A program made the position numbers and the translations under genes. Positions 34,153 to 42,788 of a DNA stretch of 64,000 nucleotides are shown here, one piece after another. The stretch is from PSRI01 sp041484195 (lineage in GTDB: Bacteria; Bacteroidota; Bacteroidia; Chitinophagales; Chitinophagaceae). How positions within the stretch are numbered: position 1 is the first letter of the stretch; each line of letters starts with the position of its first letter. The notes beneath the pieces are model-generated. The model saw only the letters and a list, made by a program, of their open reading frames with translations. It made no database searches and was not told the origin of the DNA. The stretch is taken from positions 50,772-114,771 of the forward strand of contig JBGPHC010000013.1 in the NCBI GenBank assembly GCA_041484195.1. Direction: 5' to 3'.

Positions 34153-34893
34153 ATGGTTGATAATTACGGATATATTGATGATTTTTTCAAATCTACCCCT
34201 AGCCCGGAACAAATAAAGGAATTTGAACACCGTATTGAATCCGAACCAGCATTTGCAGAAGATGTGGCTTTTTATTTGTCGGCCATGCAGGCTGCCAAGG
34301 GAATTCTGCATGAAGGGAAGAAGGAAGGGTTTAAGGAAATATACCAGCAATCATTACCCGCCGAATCTGTGAAAATAAACCGGCCTCTAAAGAGGTTATG
34401 GTACTATGTGGCAGCGGCAGCGGTTATTTTGGGAATTGTCATAAGCAGATTGACTTTTTTTCAGCCTGCTACCGCTGGAAAATTGGCGGACAAATACATT
34501 CAGGAGAATTTCATAAGCCTGAATGTAGAATTGGGTGGTCATGAGGATAGTTTACAGACTGGGATTCATTTGTTCAACGATGGAAAATTGCCTGAAGCAT
34601 TGGAATTATTTGAAAGTATTCTGAAGTCTGACAGCTCAAATTTTCAGGCCCTCAGAATTGCAGGAATCGTTTGTCTGAAGCGTGGACAATATGACAAGGC
34701 GATTCTTTATTTTAAGGATTTGGCATCCTTACAAGGTTACCATTATAACCCCGGAATGTTTTACGAAGCAATTGCGCTACTGAAAAGAGACGGTCCTGGA
34801 GACAAGGACGAAGCAAAGAGATTGTGTAAGCAGGTTGTTGCTCAACAATTGGACGAAAGTGATTATGCACAGAAACTGCTCAAAACTCTATAA
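34153..34893 (+). CDS. Membrane TPR protein with anti-sigma-like N-terminus
   Basis: The 246-residue protein has an N-terminal cytoplasmic part (residues 1-80; IDDFFKSTPSPEQIKEFEHR and SEPAFAEDVAFYLSAM) that resembles the helical sigma-binding end of Bacteroidetes anti-sigma factors, then one membrane span (about 83-103, YYVAAAAVILGIVISRL), then a periplasmic part with TPR repeats (GIHLFNDGKLPEALELFESI, QALRIAGIVCLKRGQYDKAI). It lies 9 bp after the sigma factor gene. The likely role is to hold the sigma factor at the membrane and sense a signal through the TPR part; this is inferred from layout. No zinc-binding HxxxCxxC motif is present. Confidence 0.75.
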   Translation: MVDNYGYIDDFFKSTPSPEQIKEFEHRIESEPAFAEDVAFYLSAMQAAKGILHEGKKEGFKEIYQQSLPAESVKINRPLKRLWYYVAAAAVILGIVISRLTFFQPATAGKLADKYIQENFISLNVELGGHEDSLQTGIHLFNDGKLPEALELFESILKSDSSNFQALRIAGIVCLKRGQYDKAILYFKDLASLQGYHYNPGMFYEAIALLKRDGPGDKDEAKRLCKQVVAQQLDESDYAQKLLKTL

Positions 34894-34929
34894 TTCTAAA
34901 TTTTGCATTCTAACTCTAAATCATAAGCC

Positions 34930-35334
34930 ATGTCAAAAAAAATAATGAAAATTAAACGGGCGGGGAGCACACCGCCACCGCCGAAATTGGCAAAAAAAAT
35001 AAGCAAATTAGAAAATGCAGGGGAAAGGTCGCCGGAAAAAGTATGGAAAAAGCTTTTGGCCACTTTCATAATAAAACCGACTGTGGCACAATTCGAAAGC
35101 AGTAAGAAAAAGATTTTTGATTACTATGCAGCCGCTGCTAAAGAATTCGAGAAAAGAAAACAAAAGGAGTTGAATAATCCCTTATTCCAAGCCATTTCCA
35201 GTGTAGATTGGGAACAGAGAGGTCGGCAAGAGTTTCAAAAATACTATGTCCTGGTAATTATGTCCAACCCGGGTCCTGGCAATACCAGCGTTAATCCTCC
35301 CCAAAAACCATCACCACCACAGTCGCCGTTATAA
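34930..35334 (+). CDS. Small basic protein with proline-rich ends, unknown function
   Basis: The 134-residue protein is not recognised. It starts with a lysine-rich stretch and a proline run (GSTPPPPKLAKKISKL), has a helical, charged middle (FDYYAAAAKEFEKRKQKELN) and ends in a disordered proline/serine/asparagine tail (NPPQKPSPPQSPL). There is no signal peptide, so it is probably cytoplasmic. It is 36 bp downstream of the anti-sigma-like gene and 172 bp upstream of the CHAT gene. Its position and disordered ends make it a candidate adaptor or protease substrate in the cassette, but nothing in the sequence proves this. Confidence 0.6.
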   Translation: MSKKIMKIKRAGSTPPPPKLAKKISKLENAGERSPEKVWKKLLATFIIKPTVAQFESSKKKIFDYYAAAAKEFEKRKQKELNNPLFQAISSVDWEQRGRQEFQKYYVLVIMSNPGPGNTSVNPPQKPSPPQSPL

Positions 35335-35506
35335 GGCTCTTATGATTTTGAGGATTATTATTAAAATATTGAAGTAAAGGATTTCCATTAAGAGCATGTA
35401 ATTGCAGTTAAGTACCTGGCAAAATAGGTGTTGAGATATTACAATAGTCCTTTGTATTCCAAATCCGGATCCTATGCTTAATTCTTAATATGGGAACCGG
35501 ATAGTT

Positions 35507-38314
35507 ATGGTTAAGAAATTACTCATACTGACGATTTTAGTTAAAATTCCATTGTTGTTTTTGCAGGCCCAATGTCCTGTGAATGATTCTCTTTGGAAGA
35601 GGTTGACATTCTTGCGGGATTCTGCGCATTCCATTTCCACGGCTAGTCAACTATCTGAGTTTACTAATTATGATCGCGTTTTACGAAATTGCCGGTTCCC
35701 TTACGACTCAACCCGCGCTTTGCTTTTGCAGAGAATTGGCGCTATGCATTACAGGCAATCTGACCTTGTAAAAGCAATGGGCTATATTCTTAGTTCGATT
35801 GATGTACTCACTGGGACTACCGCCAGGTCCAGGGTCATCCCAAAATTGCTGATAGCGGATTACTATTCGCTTGCGATCATTTATGGCTCCTTAGGATTGG
35901 TCAGGGATAAAATAAGGGCCCTTGATAGTTGCGAATTATTGAGCGAACGATGGGGGTTCGTTGATCAGCTCGTACTATACGCTTTTTATCAAAAAGTGCA
36001 ATATTATATTGGGATAGGTGATTACATGCGTTGCATTACTGCAGCAGACAAATGCAGCGAGCTTGCCATGGAGTACTACAAGCAGGATTCCAAGGGAATT
36101 ATAGAGAGAGACCAATATGTTTCAGGCTGTTTAGTATGGAAAGTAAACGCGCTTATTGAATTGAAGGAATATAAAAAGGCCGAATACATTCTAACTCAAA
36201 AAATAGCTGAGTATGAAAAGAATATTCATTCCGAAAACATGGGAGCCATGTATACTTTGCTCGCGCAAGTAGAGGTTCAATTTGGAAATTATGACTCAGC
36301 AATTAATTACTTTCAGAAAGCATTAGAAAATAATCGCAGATCCGGATTTATTTTAGGTTGCAAAACCGTTCTCAATAATTTGGGTTATAGCGTATATTTT
36401 AGTCACTTCCATGATTATAAGAAGGCGATTGCGACTTATAAAATGGCGCTTGGATACCAGAATAAAGATCCAAATTATAGCACGGATGATTCTTTCGAAA
36501 ACCTGAATATACTTGCAAATATAGCGACTGCCTATGTGCAGGAAGGTCTATATGATTCTGCATTTAGGAATTTTCAGTTTGCATTTGATCAGATAAAGGT
36601 TGGTATTGACGAGGTTGGGGTTTTGAAAAGTTCGGCCAAAGATTTTATGCAGTCCAAGGAAATGAGATACCTGATGGATCTTGTGATAAATAAGGGAAAC
36701 GCGTGCAAAAAGCAATTCGATGAGACGGCAGACCAGGACAAGATTAATGAAGCCATCAGGATTTATAAGGTTGCTGACCAATTGCTTGAAAGAATAAAAG
36801 CTGAGCAGGCTGAATATGAATCCAAAATATTTTGGAGAAGTGTAACACGTCGCTTGTATGAAAATGCAATTGAAGCCTGCTTCAAAAGCAACGCCCTCAT
36901 CGAAGGATTTTACTTTTTTGAAAGAAGCCGCGCAGCATTATTGTCCGATCAACTCAATGAACGAAAATGGGTAGGCGAGAATGAGATATTAAGGCTTGCT
37001 GAATTGAAGAAACAAATATTCCAGAGTCGAAAGGAAATGATAGGACAGGATTCTTCCACCAATGAATTTGCATCTGCTCGAAAGAAATTAGATCTTAACC
37101 GGCAGGAATTGAACCGACTAAATGATATAGTCAGGGACAAAAATCCCATTTATTACCAGGGCTTTGTCGATACAACATTTTTTGACATCTCCCGAATAAG
37201 AAAAGAACTATTGCAGAACCACGTGGCTTTGATGGAGATCTATTCCGGCGATAGTGCTGTCTACACATTAGTTATTACAAATTCCGGTATTCAAATTAGT
37301 AAGATATCGAAGCCAACTTATGAAGCGCTGGTTTTCCGATACAATAGCTATATATCAAATGCCACTCTGTTAAACCGGGAATTCGATTCATTTGTAAGTA
37401 CTTCAAGGCAATTGTACAAGCTACTGTTCAAGGGCGAAGCCTTGCCGGTGGGCAGGATCATTGTTTCGCCTGATGGTCAATATTTTCCCTTAGAAGCGCT
37501 GGTAACCAGTGATAGCAAACTGCAATATTTCCTGATTGATCATGCGGTTAGTTATACTTATTCGGCGAGGTTTCTGATGTATCAATTTGAGAGTTCACCA
37601 ATCTCGACACAATCCGATTTTGTAGGATTGGCACCATTGAGATATCCCAACGCTGCAAATTTGCAGACAATACCGGGAAGCGATGCATCATTATTTCGAA
37701 TCAAATCTTTCTTTAAAAGCGGCAACTGCCTTACAGGAGTTGATGCTACAAAAGCGAATTTTCTGAAACAATTTGCAAACCATAGAATAGTGCAATTATA
37801 CACCCACGCAATGGACAGTTCTATGGTGGGAGAGCCCGTCATATGGTTTGCTGATTCGGCTTTATACTTATCTGAATTGGTTGGGGAAGTAGTACCAATA
37901 ACAAAATTAATCGTATTGTCAGCATGTCAAACTGCGATAGGAAAACTTAATGAAGGTGAGGGCATTTTCAGTTTCAGCCGAGGTTTTGCAGCAGTGGGGG
38001 TGCCTTCATCTATTACCAATCTTTGGTCAGTTGACAATGTATCCACTTACAAAATCACTGAATTATTCTATGAATATTTATCGCGTGGTTTGCCAATTGA
38101 CGTAGCACTGCAAAGAGCAAAGATTGATTTCTTAAGAAAATCTTCCAGACATGATTCTTTGCCTTTTTACTGGGCCGCTCCCATATTATCAGGCAAGAGT
38201 GAGCCACTGGAGATTAATGCAAGGCCTTCCGCCCGCATTGCAATCCTAACTGTTGCCGGCTTGACGGTACTGATTCTGGCCTTGTTATGGTTTAAGCGCC
38301 GTAGGATATTTTAA
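35507..38314 (+). CDS. Exported, membrane-anchored TPR-CHAT protease-like protein
   Basis: The 935-residue protein has a signal peptide (ILTILVKIPLLFLQAQ), TPR repeats from about residue 60 to 400 (clear in YDSAINYFQKALENNRRSG), a coiled or helical stretch (about 420-560) and a CHAT (caspase HetF-associated with TPRs) domain at about 600-890. The CHAT dyad is His767 in QLYTHAMD and Cys807 in VLSACQTAIG, followed by the family segments GEGIFSFSRGFAAVGVPS and AAPILSG. A C-terminal membrane helix and basic tail (about 909-935) place the CHAT domain outside the cytoplasm. CHAT proteins are caspase-like peptidases; activation through TPR contacts is known for relatives, the substrate here is unknown. 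Confidence 0.88.
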   Translation: MVKKLLILTILVKIPLLFLQAQCPVNDSLWKRLTFLRDSAHSISTASQLSEFTNYDRVLRNCRFPYDSTRALLLQRIGAMHYRQSDLVKAMGYILSSIDVLTGTTARSRVIPKLLIADYYSLAIIYGSLGLVRDKIRALDSCELLSERWGFVDQLVLYAFYQKVQYYIGIGDYMRCITAADKCSELAMEYYKQDSKGIIERDQYVSGCLVWKVNALIELKEYKKAEYILTQKIAEYEKNIHSENMGAMYTLLAQVEVQFGNYDSAINYFQKALENNRRSGFILGCKTVLNNLGYSVYFSHFHDYKKAIATYKMALGYQNKDPNYSTDDSFENLNILANIATAYVQEGLYDSAFRNFQFAFDQIKVGIDEVGVLKSSAKDFMQSKEMRYLMDLVINKGNACKKQFDETADQDKINEAIRIYKVADQLLERIKAEQAEYESKIFWRSVTRRLYENAIEACFKSNALIEGFYFFERSRAALLSDQLNERKWVGENEILRLAELKKQIFQSRKEMIGQDSSTNEFASARKKLDLNRQELNRLNDIVRDKNPIYYQGFVDTTFFDISRIRKELLQNHVALMEIYSGDSAVYTLVITNSGIQISKISKPTYEALVFRYNSYISNATLLNREFDSFVSTSRQLYKLLFKGEALPVGRIIVSPDGQYFPLEALVTSDSKLQYFLIDHAVSYTYSARFLMYQFESSPISTQSDFVGLAPLRYPNAANLQTIPGSDASLFRIKSFFKSGNCLTGVDATKANFLKQFANHRIVQLYTHAMDSSMVGEPVIWFADSALYLSELVGEVVPITKLIVLSACQTAIGKLNEGEGIFSFSRGFAAVGVPSSITNLWSVDNVSTYKITELFYEYLSRGLPIDVALQRAKIDFLRKSSRHDSLPFYWAAPILSGKSEPLEINARPSARIAILTVAGLTVLILALLWFKRRRIF

Positions 38315-38349
38315 TTTCTTAAAATCTTATACAGTCAAAAAATTGCAAT

Positions 38350-39705
38350 ATGGCAAAGAATAAATTTAAGAAGAAGGCTACGGGATTGAAAAATTTTACG
38401 TATCGGATTATCTTGAAGTTTACAGACGAAATGAATATTCCTTATGGGTCAAATGAAAAACTCATCCAGGTTTTTTCTGAGCATATGAATACCTCATGGA
38501 AGGATATGCTCAAAAAATATCCTGGGCTTAAATTGGGAAGGTCTGTGACTTCAATAAAACCCGGTGAGATAGATAAGTTAATGGCAGATGCCAAAGAAGA
38601 GGCCGGAAAGATGGGAAAATCTTATCATCCTCCCAACCTCCATAACTTCCTCAAAATTGAATTTCCTGTTAATACAAACTATTTGAAGCTGCTTGAGGAA
38701 ATTCAAAACTCCCCCAATGTTAAGGAAGTCTATGTTCAGCCGTGGCCAGTTCCAGGTTCCGATGCTGCAAGTGCGGGTTCCTTCAAAGCCAAACAGAGGT
38801 ATCTGAAGCCGGCCCCGGTTGGCGTGGATGCAAAGTTGGCTTGGAGAATGCCAGGTGGTGATGGAAACCCTGCGATTAGGTTTGTGGATCTTGAAAACGG
38901 ATGGGATTTTACTCATCCGGATCTGCCACAGAATGCCGGTACTTCAACAATCGGAACCCCATTTGGAATAAATAAAGGCGATTTTGATCATGGCACGAAT
39001 GTACTGGGAGTAGTGCTGGGACAAAGGAACCGTTTCGGAATAGATGGCATTGCTCCAATGGTTAAGGCTGACGCTATTTCAAGCTTCGCTGCGGAATCAG
39101 ATTCTCCTAATTTGAATGAGGCACTGGCATTTGCCATAAATTTGCTTGACTCTGGTGACGTCTTGCTCATTACACTTCACTCACCAAACAGGGCGTTGGA
39201 CTTTTTGCCTGTGGAAATAGATTCAGAGGCATTCCACTATATTCAGGCCGGAACTATGAAAGGCGTAATAATAATAGAAATCGCGGGAAATGGAATTAAG
39301 GATCTTGATAGCCCCCAATTCAATTCACTCATTAAAACGGGACCTAATGATTCTGGAGCTATACTTGTAGGAGCTTGCAAATCCAGAATGCCCCATAACC
39401 GATTTCCAACCTCAAATTTTGGATCAAGGGTAGATTGTTACGCATGGGGAGAAAAAATCGTAACTACAAATCCAGGCCAGAACCCATATATTTTCGACTT
39501 TGGCCAAACTTCCGGCGCCGCAGCGATTATTGCTGGTGTGGCATTGTCAATACAGGGGATATACTTCACAAAAAATGGTAGAAAACTAAATTGTACCGAA
39601 ATGCGAAAATTATTTCAGACTAATGGTACGCCCTCAACGGACTCGATTGGCGTAATGCCGGATATAAAGGCGATTGATAACCTGATCCAGACCTCAGCAA
39701 TTTAA
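38350..39705 (+). CDS. Subtilisin-like serine peptidase (family S8), no signal peptide
   Basis: The 451-residue protein shows the S8 triad: Asp180 in IRFVDLENGWDFTHPDL, His214 in DHGTNVLGVVLG and Ser388 in GQTSGAAAIIAGVA, with the oxyanion Asn314 in IAGNG. The sequence around Asp is atypical (VDLENG instead of VDTGxD). Residues about 95-131 (LKIEFPVNTNYLKLLEEIQN, then KEVYVQPW) look like an I9-type propeptide, preceded by a basic N-terminus. No signal peptide is present, which is unusual and suggests an intracellular enzyme. It lies 35 bp downstream of the CHAT gene and completes the sigma/CHAT cassette. Protease cleavage of a cassette partner is inference. Confidence 0.85.
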   Translation: MAKNKFKKKATGLKNFTYRIILKFTDEMNIPYGSNEKLIQVFSEHMNTSWKDMLKKYPGLKLGRSVTSIKPGEIDKLMADAKEEAGKMGKSYHPPNLHNFLKIEFPVNTNYLKLLEEIQNSPNVKEVYVQPWPVPGSDAASAGSFKAKQRYLKPAPVGVDAKLAWRMPGGDGNPAIRFVDLENGWDFTHPDLPQNAGTSTIGTPFGINKGDFDHGTNVLGVVLGQRNRFGIDGIAPMVKADAISSFAAESDSPNLNEALAFAINLLDSGDVLLITLHSPNRALDFLPVEIDSEAFHYIQAGTMKGVIIIEIAGNGIKDLDSPQFNSLIKTGPNDSGAILVGACKSRMPHNRFPTSNFGSRVDCYAWGEKIVTTNPGQNPYIFDFGQTSGAAAIIAGVALSIQGIYFTKNGRKLNCTEMRKLFQTNGTPSTDSIGVMPDIKAIDNLIQTSAI

Positions 39706-39812
39706 GGCAGAGGAAAAATCTTTGAGTCGAACAACTACTTACATTAAGGCCGGCATTTGTTTGTGGCGGACTAAATCTGTATAGAAAAATAAATTCATTT
39801 AAAAATAAAATA

Positions 39813-39820
39813 TATCTTTG
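39813..39820 (+). promoter_or_regulatory. Bacteroidetes -7 box for the small lipoprotein gene
   Basis: TATCTTTG matches TAnnTTTG. The -33 region is poor. The transcript would start near 39827 and give a leader of about 100 nt before the ATG at 39935. Confidence 0.35.
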
Positions 39821-39934
39821 TCTCACCCACTCTTAAAACAACAACCTGTTCGGATCACCCTGCTCACGTCTTTTAGAATTTGTTTCCTTCATTTCCCGTA
39901 TCCGTTCTTTTTTTCTAACCATAAAATGGGTAGC

Positions 39935-40162
39935 ATGAAAAAGCATTTACTTTCTTTTCTCATTCTCGCCATCGCGGGACCAGCGCTGATCTCTTCCTGC
40001 AAAAAAACGGAATTGCAGGACTTGAAAAACAAACAATCCAATTACAAGAACGCGAATATCGTTGGAGTTCCTGCAAAGACTGGAACGGCCGTTCCATCAA
40101 CTGCGCAGTCAGGCTGTCCCGGATCGGGCAATAGCACTTCAGCCAACCAACCAGGTTCTTAA
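39935..40162 (+). CDS. Small lipoprotein, proline/serine/threonine-rich
   Basis: The 75-residue protein starts MKKHLLSFLILAIAGPALISSC, a lipoprotein signal with the acceptor Cys at residue 22, followed by a short polar mature part ending in GCPGSGNSTSANQPGS. The ATG at 39935 (or 39926) is preferred over the long frame from 39818, whose first codon sits in a -7 box. Such short lipoproteins are frequent in Bacteroidetes and have no assigned function. It follows the CHAT/S8 cassette on the same strand after a 229-bp gap that contains its own promoter-like box, so it is probably not part of that transcript. Confidence 0.65.
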   Translation: MKKHLLSFLILAIAGPALISSCKKTELQDLKNKQSNYKNANIVGVPAKTGTAVPSTAQSGCPGSGNSTSANQPGS

Positions 40163-40229
40163 GTCTTGGAGCCCGGGATGGAGTTTCATAGTGGAATGAT
40201 CTGCAGGAATTGTCTTGTGGAAAAAAATC

Positions 40230-41510
40230 TTATCCAAGTTCGGGATAGAGGGGATATTCATGCATGAACTCATTCACCTGCTTTTTCACGGAATCAATGG
40301 TCTTATCATCTTCCGCGTTCTTCAGCACCCTGTCTATGGCATTCACAATAAATGGCATATGTTCTTCTTTCATGCCCCGGGTTGTTATGGCGGGTACGCC
40401 TACACGTATCCCTGAAGTGATGAAGGCAGATTTATCATCAAAGGGGACCATATTTTTATTGACCGTAATATCGGCCCTGACCAGAGCCTGCTCCGCCTTT
40501 TTGCCACTGATATTCTTGTTCCTGAGGTCTATCAATAACAAATGATTGTCGGTTCCGCCTGAAATGATCTGGTAGCCTTTTTCCGAAAATGCCTTTGCCA
40601 TCGCCTGGCCATTGCGAATGATCTGTTGGGCGTATTGGGTAAATTCATCGGTGAGAATCTCGCCGAAAGAGACCGCCTTAGCCGCGATAACATGTTCCAG
40701 GGGACCTCCCTGGGTTCCGGGAAATACCCCCATATCGACCAGGTTGCTCATCATACGGATATTCCCTCTCACGTCTTTCAGCCCAAATGGATTTTCAAAA
40801 TCCTTTTTCATCAATATAATGCCGCCCCGGGGACCACGGAGGGTCTTGTGGGTGGTGGAAGTAACGAAATGGCAGTCTTCAAATGGTGAATTGAGTAATC
40901 CTTTTGCGATCAAACCTGCCGGATGGGCCATATCGCACATCACCAGGGCGCCAACAGCATCTGCGGCCTTCCTGATCCTCGCGTAATCCCAATCGCGGCT
41001 ATAGGCCGATGCGCCACAAATGATCAGTTTGGGCCTTTCTTTGGCAGCCTGGGCCTCCAACATGTCATAATCAACCCTGCCTGTTTCCCTGCCCACCCCA
41101 TAAAAAACCGGCCTGTATAATTTCCCGGAGAAATTTACAGGAGAGCCATGCGTAAGATGGCCTCCCATGCTCAGATCCAACCCCAGGATGGTATCTCCCG
41201 GTTGCAATACTGCCAGCATGAGCGCCGCATTCGCCTGTGCCCCACTGTGAGGCTGCACATTGGCATATTCACAATTGAAAATCTGTTTGAGACGGTCAAT
41301 GGCCAGTTGCTCGGTTTGATCTACAAACTCACAACCAGCGTAATACCTTCGACCAGGATACCCCTCCGCATATTTATTGGTCATTACGGTTCCCATGGCC
41401 TGCATGACCTGCAGCGAAGTGAAATTTTCTGAAGCTATCAGTTCAATGCCATGTCTTTGTCGTTCCAGTTCCTTACGAATAATGTCAAATACGAGATTGT
41501 CTTTTTGCAT
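40230..41510 (-). CDS. glyA: Serine hydroxymethyltransferase
   Basis: Interconverts serine and glycine with tetrahydrofolate, supplying one-carbon units. The 426-residue PLP enzyme starts MQKDNLVFDIIRKELERQ and shows GIELIASENFTS, the substrate and cofactor segment GHLTHGSPVNFSG, and the PLP lysine in TSTTHKTLRGPRGG. The ATG at 41510 was chosen; a -7 box at 41515-41522 directly precedes it, so the longer frame from 41531 is excluded. The gene lies within the 3' part of a same-strand serine hydrolase frame: the two overlap by 73 bp. Confidence 0.96.
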   Translation of the reverse strand: MQKDNLVFDIIRKELERQRHGIELIASENFTSLQVMQAMGTVMTNKYAEGYPGRRYYAGCEFVDQTEQLAIDRLKQIFNCEYANVQPHSGAQANAALMLAVLQPGDTILGLDLSMGGHLTHGSPVNFSGKLYRPVFYGVGRETGRVDYDMLEAQAAKERPKLIICGASAYSRDWDYARIRKAADAVGALVMCDMAHPAGLIAKGLLNSPFEDCHFVTSTTHKTLRGPRGGIILMKKDFENPFGLKDVRGNIRMMSNLVDMGVFPGTQGGPLEHVIAAKAVSFGEILTDEFTQYAQQIIRNGQAMAKAFSEKGYQIISGGTDNHLLLIDLRNKNISGKKAEQALVRADITVNKNMVPFDDKSAFITSGIRVGVPAITTRGMKEEHMPFIVNAIDRVLKNAEDDKTIDSVKKQVNEFMHEYPLYPELG

Positions 41511-42670
41511 GGCGCAAAAATAGGCCAACAATCCTGAAAAGAAATGAGCGATTCCAACTTAATGAAAGATTTACTGCCTACCCTGAGCATCTTGTTAATT
41601 TCTATGGCTAGTTCTTCCAGGTCAACTCCTGTGCGATTGGAAAAGATCAGCAATAAATAGTCCTGCCCGGGAATGCTGAAACTGATGGAGCGAAAACCTC
41701 CGTTTGATCCCGTGTGGTACACTACCACGGGCTTTTCTTTTTCGCCTATGAACCAGCCATATCCATAGCTTAGGCCTCTTGATTTATCTATTTCAAACTG
41801 CTTTGATCTCGCTTTCCTGATCCATTCTTTAGGCAGGAACCTGCTCTCCTGCAGACCCCTGAACCATTTAACATACTCATCAATGGAGCAATAGATGCCT
41901 CCATCTCCCTGGGTAGAAAAAAATACACTTTCATCTGCATCGGCTCTGATGAATTGTTGTCTTACAGAATCAAATTCATATCCGATGGCAGGTTGCGGAA
42001 TGGGTAAATCAGGCGCCCAGACGCGCGCCTGCTTCATGCCCAGTGGCAGAAAAATATTTTTGTGCAAGTAGTCCTCATAACGGAGGCCCGTGACCTTTTC
42101 AATGATCAATGCGAGCAGACAATAGGCGGTATTGCTATAACGGTAATCAGTACCGGGAATGAAATACGTGGAATCAATTCCTTTCACTGCTTGCAATACA
42201 TCCTGATCAGTGGCATGTTTAAGATGGGGGCCCCTGGCATAATCATAGTGATCCAGGATTCCGGAAGAATGTGTGAGTAAATGCTGAATGTTGATCAGGT
42301 TTCCCGGGCCAGGTTGAAAATCGGGGAAGAATTTTATCAATTTATCATTCAGGTTGATTTTGCCCTGGAATACCAGCTGCAAAATCGCCATTGCTGTGAA
42401 CTGCTTGGTGATGGATGCGATATTGAAATTGGTTTGAGCAGTGATGGCTGTTCCTGTTGACAAATCGGCCAAGCCATAAGATTTGTTGAACACCGCTTTC
42501 CCCTTGCGCAGGATCCTCACCGAGGCACCCGGTGCATTATCAGGGTAAATGGTCCGGAGCAATGAATCTATCTGCTGCATGGTTTCTTGGGCTTGATTGA
42601 GGATGGGAATTGCCAGTGATAAAATCAGGAATCCCAGTAATTTACCCAAATGCCGGGTAGATGTCTGCAT
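41438..42670 (-). CDS. Beta-lactamase-family serine hydrolase (class C / PBP4*-like), tail overlaps glyA
   Basis: The 410-residue exported protein has a hydrophobic leader (GFLILSLAIPILNQAQ) and the class C beta-lactamase/esterase fold: nucleophile Ser86 in ASITKQ (SxxK), YSN in DYRYSNTAYCLL, and HTGSNGGFRS as the KTG-like box. These enzymes act as esterases, D-aminopeptidases or carboxypeptidases; the actual substrate is unknown. The fold appears complete at about residue 365 (VDLEELAIEINKML). The remaining 45 residues look unrelated (WPIFAPCKKTISYLTLF) and run 73 bp into glyA. A lost stop codon or a small frameshift is likely; the natural end would be near 41560. Confidence 0.82.
   Translation of the reverse strand: MQTSTRHLGKLLGFLILSLAIPILNQAQETMQQIDSLLRTIYPDNAPGASVRILRKGKAVFNKSYGLADLSTGTAITAQTNFNIASITKQFTAMAILQLVFQGKINLNDKLIKFFPDFQPGPGNLINIQHLLTHSSGILDHYDYARGPHLKHATDQDVLQAVKGIDSTYFIPGTDYRYSNTAYCLLALIIEKVTGLRYEDYLHKNIFLPLGMKQARVWAPDLPIPQPAIGYEFDSVRQQFIRADADESVFFSTQGDGGIYCSIDEYVKWFRGLQESRFLPKEWIRKARSKQFEIDKSRGLSYGYGWFIGEKEKPVVVYHTGSNGGFRSISFSIPGQDYLLLIFSNRTGVDLEELAIEINKMLRVGSKSFIKLESLISFQDCWPIFAPCKKTISYLTLFVRNWNDKDMALN
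41515..41522 (-). promoter_or_regulatory. Bacteroidetes -7 box for glyA
   Basis: The minus strand reads TATTTTTG, a full match, immediately before the glyA ATG; the leader would be very short or absent. It lies inside the end of the upstream hydrolase reading frame. Confidence 0.4.
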
Positions 42671-42788
42671 AAATTCTTTTGAAAATCATTAGCCCTGAAA
42701 TTACCATAAATATTCTGTTGAGAATGGACTGATGGATAAGTATAAATTTCACTACTTTCATGCCCTCGATGAATCAACGTTCTGGTAC

